Of a stretch of DNA of 53,989 nucleotides, positions 37,938-48,720 are shown piece by piece; within the stretch, counting starts at the first letter, position 1, and every line of letters starts with the position of its first letter. A program made the position numbers and the translations under genes. The notes beneath the pieces are model-generated. The model was given only the letters and a program-made list of their open reading frames with translations, searched no databases and was not told where the DNA came from. The DNA is taken from NCBI GenBank assembly GCA_009602725.1, contig WELB01000100.1, positions 213,723-267,711 of the forward strand. The letters run 5' to 3'. This DNA comes from Spirogloea muscicola (lineage: Eukaryota; Streptophyta; Zygnematophyceae; Spirogloeales; Spirogloeaceae).

Positions 37938-38579
37938 GCGGCGGCGAAGAGCGCGGCGAGCAGCGGCGCCGCCATGGCGGAGCGGCGGGCGGCGGCGGTG
38001 GCGGGCGGGCGGCGGAACTAAACTTCCGTATTGAGAGATGGAGGGCTAGGTGGGGGCGGTGTCGAGGCGGGCGGGGCCATCCGGTTTTTCTCTCGCCTTT
38101 CCCGGTGGCTGGCCACACTCACCGCCATCGCCAGCTACTGGTGGAGTCTCCCGGTTCTCGCTATTGCGGGCAGGCGCTATCCGGAGCTCCTCGCAGCCAC
38201 ACGATGGTTGCATCCGGCGGCTCACAGCCCGCGGCAGCACGCCCGGCCGGCCTGCCGGCCCTCGATCCCCGGCGGCAGACACGGGCCGGCATCTCGTCGC
38301 CGCGTGGCAGCCCGTGGAGGAATCCTAGTCGTCTGCAAGCGGCTGCCGTGCCGTTAAGGCAGCGCCCGTCGACAATGAGGCCGGAACCGAAACCGAGTGA
38401 CTCCGACCTCAGGTCGCACCGCCTCGTTTCCCACGTACGTCCAGCTTATCCGCAATCGACCGCTGGCGCCCGCTCAGGACTGGTAGTTCCAACCCAGATG
38501 GTACTCGTGTCAAGATGTTACCTTAGCGACCTTAGCATGAGGCTGCCTCTGACGTAGTCCCGCTTTTTGCACTAGCCTG
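37938..38579. other. GC-rich block after gap, no gene recognised
   Basis: Starts with a GCGGCGG-type tract. A plus-strand frame of 108 codons at 38,031-38,357 has a hydrophobic middle (IASYWWSLPVLAIAG), but it overlaps equally open frames in other phases and has no recognised domain. It may be the 5' part of a gene cut by the gap, or unstable GC-rich repeat. Confidence 0.25.
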
Positions 38580-38830
38580 AGCGGTGTCATGGCCCAAATT
38601 GGCCTCGCTTTTCATGTCATGCGCACCGGGCGACTTCTCTCTTTCAGCCATGGTTCAGCTCTGAAACAGCTCGTCCGGAGCAAGGCAAGGGCTGTGAGAG
38701 GCCAGCCCAAACGAAAACATAAGGTCCGAAAGGGCTGGAAGGCGCCATTGGGCTGGCCTCTCACGCTGTTGCCGTATTTGGAAGAGCTGTCCCTTTGTTT
38801 TACCCCGTGCCGCTAGCCGGGTGAGCTTGG
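38580..38830. mobile_element. Two LINE tails in inverted arrangement
   Basis: A minus-oriented tail (GGGCTGTGAGAGGCCAGCCC near 38,690) and a plus-oriented tail (TTGGGCTGGCCTCTCAC at 38,748-38,764) form a perfect 17-bp inverted repeat around about 37 bp. Both carry the family 3' hairpin; the plus one continues into GTTGCCGTATTTGGAAGAGCTG. Confidence 0.6.
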
Positions 38831-38939
38831 GAGCTTGTCCCAGTCTGAATTGCGAAAACAATATCGTTCTGGGCTTCTGTAGTAATGGGCAGTATGTCGT
38901 CTGCATCCAATAATTTACTGTAGCCAGCGACTGGAAACA

Positions 38940-39480
38940 GAATGTCACACGATGCGTCTGGAAGGGGGCGCGCTCGCGGCCGGGCGCTCCGAGCCTGCCC
39001 GAAGCCCCGAGGCAGCCGCCGAGTGATCCGTGCCGTCCGATCGGACGGCAGCCGTGCGTCCCGGCCTGAGCTGTCCGTCGGGCAACGCCGAAGACGTGCG
39101 CCCGCCGCGCCCCCCTGCAGTGCTCTCAGACTCTGATTTGCATTTATTGACCAATTTTATTGAGTGCCCATTCGCAGAAGTCACGAACAGTAAACTCGTC
39201 CTCTGCGCCTCCTGGCCCAGTCGAACCCTGTCCCTGCCCTCTAAGCTGGCCTTTCATAGCCATTGCTCTACTCTGCAAAGATTGTTTCCTTCTCTTTTGC
39301 CCATCTTCTCCTGGGCTTCGTCTCTGTTGGGGATTCGGAGCCCTAATGTTTGCGCTGATTCCTTCTGTGGGCTGGCTCCGCGTAGCCCTCGCCCCTTCTG
39401 GGAACGCGCCTTCTCTTCGCCTGGATTCTGCACTCCTGCCGGCCCGACAGAGCACAACCCTTCGCAGGAGCGTTAGTGAG
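38940..39480 (+). mobile_element. LINE remnant with diverged ORF end and double 3' hairpin
   Basis: SDSDLHLLTNF (39,126-39,160) followed by CGCAGAAGTCACGAA matches the ORF end at 2,920-2,983. The UTR carries AAGCTGGCCTTTCATAGCC near 39,245 and GGGCTGGCTCCGCGTAGCCC near 39,370. The GC-rich part at 38,960-39,110 includes the palindrome GCCGTCCGATCGGACGGC and resembles bases 60-120 of the window. Confidence 0.5.
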
Positions 39481-39599
39481 GGCCAAGCGACGAGCACTCA
39501 TCCCTCCGGAGAAAGTTCGTGCTCGCTATATGTCATTGTATGCAGCTGGTATGTGAAACTGCCACATGAAGTTTAGGGTGGCGCTAAATGCTGCTGACT

Positions 39600-39720
39600 A
39601 GCAAGGACACGCCCAGCCTTCTGAGGCAAGAGCTAAGGAAGCAAGCGCGGCCAGATTAACTGGTGGCTGGGAGAGGCCAGCCCAAAAGAATGGACAAGGT
39701 CTAGCAAGAGCTAAGGGGTA
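39600..39720 (-). mobile_element. LINE 3' tail, conserved 62-bp form
   Basis: GCGCGGCCAGATTAACTGG, then GGCTGGGAGAGGCCAGCCC, then AAAAGAATGGACAAGGTCT. It is almost identical to 5,283-5,345 and 52,517-52,583, so these three are the youngest or most constrained tails. Confidence 0.6.
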
Positions 39721-40500
39721 TGATCAATATAGAAGTGCACGCTCTGCCAATGAGATGCCAATCCAACTTCATAAGGAAAGAAGCGGCCGGCGTCGCACCG
39801 AGTGGCATTTGGCCGTCATAGCACGCGCTCCCCCCGGCCCGCCGTCCCCTCACGCGCCACCCCAAAAACCGTATCAAAGCACTGCAGCGGCTTGCTCGCT
39901 TAACCCGTGCTAGCCTGCCACGGCGCCGACGGCTCTGGATGCCATTATGCTCTTCTTGCTCTCGCTGCGAGCATCACCTAGCCTTCGCCAAAAATTCGTT
40001 CCATGTCCTTAAATCTGCGCCTTGGGTACAGAGTGATATTCGCTCATGTGACTGCTGTGCACGCTTGCCCAAATTTGGGATCTCACCATGCCACATGGCA
40101 TCATGCTCGCTTGCTAACGCAGCCGCCCAAGACGCACGAGGCCTACACTTAGTCGTCATGAAGACAAGCAATAAAGTGAAACCTTCAGCGAGTATGTAAG
40201 GGACCTCCATTGTACATCCCGCCACCGCACGCGACCTGTAGTGTTATGAACCACATGTTGCGGAGCCTGGCAATGCACAATACATAGAAATATCAGACAC
40301 GTTGCTGCTACTACGATGAATCTTAGCTCTGATCACGTTGAATAGGCAACTGAGCACAAGCTAACACGCAATTTCACAGACTTCTGCAATGAATACATAC
40401 AGCCCTATGGCCATTCAAGCTCCAAAGTATCATCACAAATCTAAAGTCACTACTTAACACACGCATACACATGCGATCACTCGCTCGCTCATTCTTCATC
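39721..40500. other. No gene recognised; may hold the 5' exon(s) of the next gene
   Basis: Frames of about 85 codons are open on both strands at 39,939-40,225 without recognised domains. The gene at 40,817 begins inside an acceptor-bounded exon, so its upstream exon must lie here or beyond the n at 40,772. Confidence 0.25.
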
Positions 40501-40772
<272 letters not shown>

Positions 40773-40816
40773 CCCCTTTCCCTCCCTCCCTTTCTTCTTC
40801 TCTCATGCCCGCGCAG

Positions 40817-41500
40817 AACTATGAGGACAGCAGCCAACTCTTGACGAGGTGTGCCGTATGCCGGTAGTATTGGTAATTTAGCAGCAATGTGATTACTGGA
40901 GTGTGAGCTCCAGTAATCAGCTCCACTATACAACCACATCTCCAGGACGTTCGCACAACCTAATGAGGCACCTGCAAAGCGTGGTCTGCATACTCATGCT
41001 GATGGGGGTCAGGTACGACCTTTCGCTTTTACCACTGCACAGGCAGAGCTATCCCGTGAAGCAAGCCGTCTAATTGGAGACTTGGTGTTCTGGTCTCTGC
41101 CAACTTGTCTCTCTTAGGTTGTGTACTACAAATACAGTTGCTCTATTGACCAATACATTCCTCTACAACGGCAAAGTGCACTTGTGGGCTTGGTTATATG
41201 GATGTACTACAATGAAGATGTGCGTAATACAGCAGCTAGTGTTTGACCACAAGGAGAAGTTGTGCAGTATGTAACTCCTCAAAGTAGAATCAATGACTAA
41301 TTTATGCTTCTCTGTCATGGTATGGCACGCAAGAGATATGCTCTTGAAGTTCTAGCGAACCCAGTGCCACTTGCCAAGATTATGTAATACATTGGACCAC
41401 AAGACTGAAAGTGCGAACTGTGCAGGCAGAGAGGAGGCAGAGGGCCAGATAGGGCGATGCTTGAGACTTACACAGCTGGAGTATTTCATCATATTTATGT
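40817..41500 (+). CDS. Spliced gene of unknown family, partial
   Basis: Four exons join in phase with good borders: 40817-40848 (NYEDSSQLLTR), 40946-41012 (TFAQPNEAPAKRGLHTHADG), 41043-41084 (AELSREASRLIGDL) and 41236-41266 (LVFDHKEKLC). A fifth starts at 41426 (SREEAEGQIGRCLRLTQL) with an uncertain end. The predicted product is hydrophilic and helix-prone, and no family is recognised. The 5' end lies beyond the (CT)n tract and n. A later frame at 41,880-41,988 (LALPTQYYRLKKLAET) may be the last exon. Phase agreement over four introns is the main argument that this is real. Confidence 0.4.
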
Positions 41501-41559
41501 CCACCTCGTCAGACTCGATAACAGCATGTTCACAACATGGACAATTCCTGGTCCTGCAA

Positions 41560-42891
41560 CGAGTGCCAGGCTAAAATTCCAGCTATTGCCCCTCTCTTGT
41601 GCTGGTGACGTTGTTAAGTATGTCACTGCAAGGGTTTTAAGAGCAGGTTTCCTTGCTCATCGAGTGCATAGATTCCTGAACCAGGGGCATGAATCATCTT
41701 ACACATGCAGACTGCTAAACTGCGGGAGATCATGCAATGCAAAGAACCGAGATTGCTATAAGCATATGACATCACTGTGTGCCTCACCTGGTTCTACTGG
41801 CCGACTGTAAACATCAGCAAATTATCATGTATATTATGTTCTCAATTGTCGTATTGCTGCGGCAAGAATTAGAAAAGGGGGCAAGCACAAGCATCACCAG
41901 CTCAAACAGCAAGCTGGCGCTGCCAACGCAGTACTACAGACTTAAGAAGCTGGCAGAAACGAAAACACTGGCAAGTGCATGTACATGACAGTTATAATTA
42001 GATACTTTAAGCAGTCATCCTTGTGCTAACAAAATCATTTATAGAGAATGTGTGGGCAACTTGCTGTCATGAGATTGACACCTGCAAGATCAACTTCCTG
42101 TAGGAATAAGTAATCAGCAACCACTCACAGCTCATCTGCCTGTATGCAACACTATGCTACTTGCAGCACATGTACACCAAACTATCTTACATAGGCGCAC
42201 CCAAACATGAGTCCGTTCCATGTATGACTGACTTCTAGAACATCGGACAAACAAGCTGCCATGCACTGCTGAGGGCAACCGTGACAATTTAGCAGAAGTT
42301 AACGTCCCTCCGTTGACCCAATATGTATATCAAATGTGTTATACAAAAGATTGTGGCCCTGGAGCTGCTCAGTGACCAGACAAAGGAACAGTTTCTATGA
42401 CCTCAAAAAGAATGTTTGGGGTGGTAAGTGGGCCAGGGAAGGAAAAGAAAGGAAGCGAGCAACCCAGGAGTATGTGATGCAGAAGGACATGCAAATTCGT
42501 TAGGCGCAGGAAAGAGCTAGCCAGGAGGGACGACTGGCAAGAAACCAGGCATTGTAGAGTGCAGTACGGCGCCCAAATTTCCACCATAAAGGGGCTGCCG
42601 GCTTAGAGGCACATGATCCAACATTGCCTCTCCACATTCTGCCACCTGCAGATGCCAAGACATTCCTCATTAGCTTAACCATGCAGATCACGCTCTGAGC
42701 ACAAATCAAGCAAAACCTGATGTGCTCAAGGTTTTGCACAACCCTGAAAGCCTCAATGTGGCGATGCCCTCTACAATAGTCGGCTGCAGCTGGCTGCAGC
42801 TGGCATCCTCCAAGGCCATTAAATTTTCCTGACCCTGCTTTGGCGGCAGGATAGAAGGCCTCCAATGTTTCTGGGATCGCTGGCTAGCTAG
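41560..42891. other. Unassigned region between unknown gene and HDAC
   Basis: It contains possible 3' exons of the plus-strand gene (about 41,880-41,988) and the HDAC 3' UTR side. A 121-codon minus-strand frame at 42,500-42,865 overlaps a 72-codon one, and neither shows a domain. Confidence 0.3.
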
Positions 42892-45800
42892 CTAACCTTT
42901 CCTGATGGGAGACGACAATTTCTTCCTCTTCCTCTTGTTCTTCTTAAAGCCCACCTCTGCTGCTGAAGCTCCTGCTTGTCGAGATGAAGGCAAGCCGCCT
43001 CCATGTAGGCCTGCTTCCTTCCTCTCTTCGTCCATTCCTAGATGCAAACCCCCATGGTTGCTTGCTTGTGGCCGCATCACAGCTGGCCAGAAAGACGACT
43101 GTATTAAGCAGACCTCCGCAATGGTAGCACAGCCTTCACTGGAAGGGTGCAATCTGGACGGCACCGGAGGCGGTTTGTTCCCAAGCAGCACCTGCGAGAG
43201 TGGAACTCCATCTTAGTGATGACTAACTTCTGTAAGTAGGCAAAAGATCGCTGTCATTCAAGACCAGGGTTTGTCACAAACTTTTACGCCCGGGCCCATA
43301 CCTTTACGACTGCAGCTGCGGACGCAGAGATGGATCGCAGATTGTACCTGCAAACAGCAACGCAATCAAGGAATCCACGACAAATCAAACCATGGTAGCT
43401 CCTTGTCCCCTTACCTTTCACTTTGGGTATCATCATAAGGTCTAGTTCAGAGGCTAGCAATGATGCCGGTGTGTCACAAGCAATGATGGCAGTGACCCAA
43501 TAAGCTGATGGAATTGTGGAAGCCTACCCTCCTTCCAGGACAACAAGCATCCGCCCTTGCGCCAGTGGCATGAGAAGGGATGCCATGTGCGCATATCCCT
43601 CTGGGGTGACCTGGCAAGGAAGAAGATCGGAGTGAGCAACCAGATGAGCATGTCCTGCTCCTCCCTAAGCAGGAGAAGAGGAAGGCAGCTGTGAGCAACC
43701 ACGTCTGAAGCATACAGCTTCTGCTGCCTGAAGTCTAGAAAGCAATTTTGCAAGTTGTAACAGAAGGCAGACTTAAGATCAGCCTGAGGAAGAGACAGGA
43801 CACTGACATCGCAGGCTCCTAACGGGTCGCCTCTTGCTGCATCAAAGCCAGCTGATATGATTGTCAAATCTGGTGCAAATTGATAAGCTGCAAAACAAGC
43901 AAAACAAAGAGATGTCATTCACACCAGGTGATCGATGGTACATTTAAGAGGCACGGGCGTTTAAGTTACTGAAGCGTCACATGCATCTGCATAGTACAAT
44001 TAGCTTGATCAAGCACAGCAAAATAAGACATGAGAAAGAATGCTGGTTTCAGGTCATAAATATAGCTACCACCCATTCTACATCAGGCCAACCTATGGGG
44101 AGAACCACATAAAAGAATGCAGCAAGGTAGTCATTGTCTCCTATGCCGCCCCGGCTCCAAGGAATGTTTACAGAGTAGCCTTCTCCAGGGCCAATGCCCA
44201 CCTAAAATATGACGAGCTGTAACGTCAGATATCTCAAAGGATCTGGTGAGTCAGGACAAACTGAGGCACAACAGTGTAAGATCTATTTGCTCAGAGGCGT
44301 TTCTTAATGACCTCATGGGCGGCTCCGGTGCCAGGGTAGAAATGCCCGCCGTCATGTCGATGTATGGATATAAACAAGACCTGCCAGAAGCAGATGCCAT
44401 GGTAGAGGCAAGTCAACATTGAGCAAGTGACATGAGTCGTTGCAAAGTGAAATGAAAGTGTGAAACGTGATTAGGCTGTGAGACACAGCCTCTCAAAGCA
44501 AACATTGCGAAGATTATGGCAACAACAAGTTGCTCATAAGAAAAGCTTCTCACAGATGGATCTTTTTCAAAGATCATCTGGGTCCCGTTGCCATGGTGTA
44601 CGTCCTAAAAGAACAGGGCACTCTTTCATGTAAGCTCCACCAAAGACCAATCAGAGCTGATGACTGCATGCTATCACATTAGAGGGATGAAAAGTACTTA
44701 TGCCTGCTTGGTGACCATGCACTACACCTTACGTACTGGCCTTGATGGAAGTTATATAAGATGGATCCTCAACACATGTAAGATGGGCTCACTAATTTTA
44801 CTACTGCTTGGGCTTCCCAGCTGGCATGTGTGCAATTTGGACCTAGAAGTGGGCCAACTGGACTGGTAGGGAAATCTTCAACTTAGGAACGGCCTGCACT
44901 TACCCAATCTACAATGAGAACTTTCTTAGCTCCAGCTTCTTGTGCTGCTCTCGCAGCTACAGCCACGTTGTTGTGCAGACAAAAGCCCATCACGGCATCA
45001 CCTTCAGCATGGTGGCCTGGTGGTCTCACCTGTCGTCCCATGGTAATTGTGAGAGGCATTAGCAATAAGACCTCTAAGCAGACATATGGATGTGACTAGT
45101 CTGTTGGAAAAAACCCGAGATTTTGAGTGCTGGTACTGACCAGTGCAACGCCATTCCGAGCATTGCCCGTAGCTATTGCTACAGCCAGATCGACAGCGGA
45201 CCCAGCTGCCAATCGCGCAGCCCTTGCAGAATACTGATTGGAATACGTGTCTGGAGTGAAGTATCTGTTGACACAAGAACTTGCACCCATAAGGCATTGA
45301 CACATACAATTGCTCTGCATGCAACAGCACAATCTGTTTCGCAGGATCTTATTGCACACGTGCCTTGCACACAACGCACAACCCGTTCCTGTTACTTGCT
45401 CAAGTTACTCTTCTGAGTGTGTTAGAAGCTACACTGTTGAGCTTCATAAGACCATGAACGTGTGAAATACAGATGTGGTTGACCTTTCTTGACTTTGACA
45501 GCTTGATTCCACTACGTCCACATGCTCATTCGAGTGGACCTGCCACCCATCAGCATGTATGCATGATCAGCACATGTTCATTTTCTCCACACCTCCAAGT
45601 CATCTCTGCACTGGATGTGAAGCTACAAGAAGAGAACCAGAGTGATGTCACTGCTAAACGACTAGAGGCTTCACACACATTGCTCATAATTGCTCGCACA
45701 AGGCACCGCCAGCACAGTGCATCTCAATATCAACAAGAGCGCTGCAATTAGTTTGCCACTTGCCAAGCTCTCTCTGTCTTATAATTACCTTCAGAAGCTC

Positions 45801-47949
45801 TTTTTGAGTCACCTCCCTTGCTGGGATGGGTATACATTGTCCAGGAAAGAGACCTGCAAAGATCCACGGACACTGAGGTCAGCGAGCCGCAACTAGCAGA
45901 GACGTCACAGTATACATTCTGAGCTGTGCAGAGCCTTCACTGCAAGTCTGGGATGCACTCTACACCGTCACAAGCTTTGAGAAGTCACCAGCAGCATGTG
46001 ACTGCTGAGGCTCCAAGACAAGCATAATATACAACTTCCAAACGATGAGAGTCATATCCATAGCTGCTTGACTATAACACAGGCAGACTACCTGCAGCTG
46101 CTAAACCGCCAATTATAGCACGAAGTCGATCTGGCCTCTCAGGGTGCGGGCTCATGTGACCCTGCAAGCAGGGAAGCATCAGTATGCAACACTTGCATGC
46201 ATGTAAATTTGAGTATCAGCATGCATCAGTAAAGAAGCTGCTTCCCACTTTAAGAGCTAAGTTGGTTGATGTGCACCTAGACGACTTTAAATGGCACCGC
46301 AGGCATTACCTCTTCATGCATCAACATGCGGCTATCAAAGCCCACAGCAGTGGCAGCAGCATTCGCCCAGTCATGAGGGGACTTGAGGCCAGCGACTGTG
46401 ACAACCGCCTGAGCTGCTGTCACAGCGGGCGTCTCTTCGTCCCTCTCATCATCCTCATCTGCAGCGACGCCCAGTGACTCGGGGTCTGGCTTCAAGTCTG
46501 ATGGGCCAGCGTTTGCGTTTGCCACGTGGGAGCGCTTTGGCAACCCAGGAGGTGCCATGAAGCCCTCTTCCAAGATGGCTGAGTGGCGGTGTTCTCCACA
46601 GAGCTGCCAAATGCAGTGGAAGTCCATTAGGAGCTGTTAATGACATTAAGCTGTATTGCCATGTGCACTTGCTGCTAGCTAAGTGCAGAAGAGCCCGCAG
46701 GAAGACCAGGATGGGTGAGAGTTGCTCTCGGACCTGACAAGTATCGGCCTCAAAGTGCAAGTTGGGCATGGTGCAGTTGGTGCAGTACCACCTCGGATGC
46801 GCCTTGGCTGGCTCATAATCGGAGTCGTTCGACTCCAAGTCTTCATAAGTCATAAGCACGGAGGAACAATGTCGCACAGTGAGTGCTTAAGTCACCATAT
46901 AGTGAAAGAGGGAATATAGTAATCATAATCTCATCCTGCCGGCACCCACCTCCTTGCACCATGATACTTCTGGAACGAGTGCAGGATGACTAAGAAGTGA
47001 CTTGATTGACCTGGTCTTCAGACATACTCATGCACTGAAGCTCATGCATCGAATCGCATGTGTAATATACTGCGAGAAAGCTCAACAAGCTGATAATCCC
47101 ATTGCTGCTAATTTTGCAAGCAACTGAGGGGTTCAGGAGCAGCAATGCAGCCTTTTCCATCAGATAAGGCGGCATCACAGTGAAAGTCATGGAGCACACT
47201 GTTGCTGCATGCCCTTATCTTGCACTTGTGATCAGCCCCATGAATGTTGCCATATTAAGATACGAAGAGACTCATGAGTAAGCACAAGCGCCTCCTCAAC
47301 GTCCTTATACAAATGCTTCGACGATCAAGGGGAGAACAGGCTGGATCTTGCTTTGAGATGGCCTTCAGTAGATGGAGCCGCAGCACAATGAGCTATTAAG
47401 GAAGGTTAACAAGTAACAACAGTGCAGCTTTAATGACCTGAGAAGACGAGGACGAACGGTAAAGCTGAGAGATGTACCATCATCGTCAGCGCTGCCATAG
47501 AGCGCCAGGAGGTCGTCGAAGCCTCTCCCCGTCCGGCCGACGACATCGTCCAGCCCTCCTCCGCCTCGGGCGTCCACAAGCTCCATGTCCGCGCCGACGT
47601 ACGAGGTGGAGGCCATCCTCGCCCGTCTGAACCTGCCTAGAGGATGATCACCAAGGGCTTCTGCGCCCAGGGGCCCCCGCTGGCCAGCAGCCTCCTCGTC
47701 GATGTCGCTCCCGCCCGCTTCCGGCTCGCCGTCGGCGTCCTCGTCGTCCTCCTCGTCAGCGTCCTCGTCGGACCCCTCGCCGTCGCCGTTGACGTCCTCC
47801 TCGCCGCCGCGGCGGTCGGCCATGTCGTCGTCGTCGTCGTCGTCGTCGGCGGCGGCGTCCCAGAGCTTGTCCCCAACAACGGCGCCCAGGCTGGGGTTTG
47901 CAATGAAGCCAGCCCCGGGGTTCCCCCAGGACCGTGGGCCAGGGTCCAT
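42892..47949 (-). CDS. HDA15: Class II histone deacetylase with RanBP2 zinc finger (HDA15-like)
   Basis: Exon 1 (47949-47478) is acidic, with eight Asp in a row ([15 protein letters not shown]). The next exon, to 46734, joins exon 46603-46310 to make a RanBP2 finger, WYCTNC...EADTCQLC. Catalytic-domain exons follow: [20 protein letters not shown] (46161-46092), [121 protein letters not shown] and EGGYN. Present are the His-His pair (GHHA), the zinc ligands (DVH and the Asp of GFD) and the class II Tyr. The tail is basic ([10 protein letters not shown]). A plant HDA15 homologue deacetylates nuclear histones. One exon between 45,780 and 45,330 (the VHS-type segment) was not resolved. Divergent from GLYR1. 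Confidence 0.95.
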
Positions 47950-48720
47950 CTCGCGGCCTCCCGGGCTCCAAAGCCTGCCAGGAGCTCCCCCCTTAGCCGA
48001 GAAACATGGCCAGGTTGCGGCTCGGCTAGGGCCCTAAGCAAGGCAGGCCCCTCCTCCCGGGGGCTTGCTCCGAGCGCGCCCTAATTTCGGCTATGGCGGG
48101 TCTAGCCATCCTCCGGAAGGCGGCACGTGCGCTTCCTTCCCGCGTCATCTTCTATACCTGGAATTTGGATCCAGCCGGACGTCCCCGCCCGGTCCAGGGA
48201 GCGCCACTCCACGTCGGCCGAGCCCTCCTCTGCCAGTCAGGGATAATGATGGCAAGCCGCGGGGAAACACTCTGACGCGGACGGGGCCGGCAGCATGGCT
48301 TCCACGCAGAGGAGAGTGTCCAAGTCACCGCCCGCGTGGCAGGTGGTGACCGTCTCCCCTGACCAGCCCCGTCAAGCTTGGAGTAAACGCTTTTCGATTA
48401 CGTCAGCCCGGGGTTGGGGTCTCTCGTCGGGTCGGCCTTTTCCCTTCTGGCCGCGGCGTCGCCGGCGGTGACCGTCGGCAGAGCACAGGGCCGGCCGCTA
48501 ACGTTGATAGAAATCAATGTTCAGCCGTTATGCTAACATCCACTCACTCGACTGTGAGTGATCGAACACCGCCCGCCGCCGCCGCCGCCGCCGCCGCCGA
48601 CCGCCGCCGCCACCTCCGCCGCCGCCGCCTCCNCGGCGTGGCGCTGAGCCGCTCCGGCTGCGGGCAGGCCGGATCTGCCGTTGCACGGCCGGCGGCTGCC
48701 GCCGGCGGCCGGCCAGGACC
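47950..48720. promoter_or_regulatory. Divergent HDAC/GLYR1 promoter region
   Basis: GC-rich, with TTACGTCAG (bZIP/CRE-like) near 48,398 and a (CCG)n tract from about 48,570 to 48,632 that meets a single n at 48,633. Short frames (for example 60 codons at 48,093-48,275) are not supported as genes. Confidence 0.4.

Noticed and set aside
37487-38557. Long plus-strand frame across (GA)n and the gap
   Set aside because: Open only through microsatellite and n; no domain on either side.
48065-48349. Short frames upstream of GLYR1
   Set aside because: GC-rich chance frames in a divergent promoter; overlapping equally long frames in other phases.
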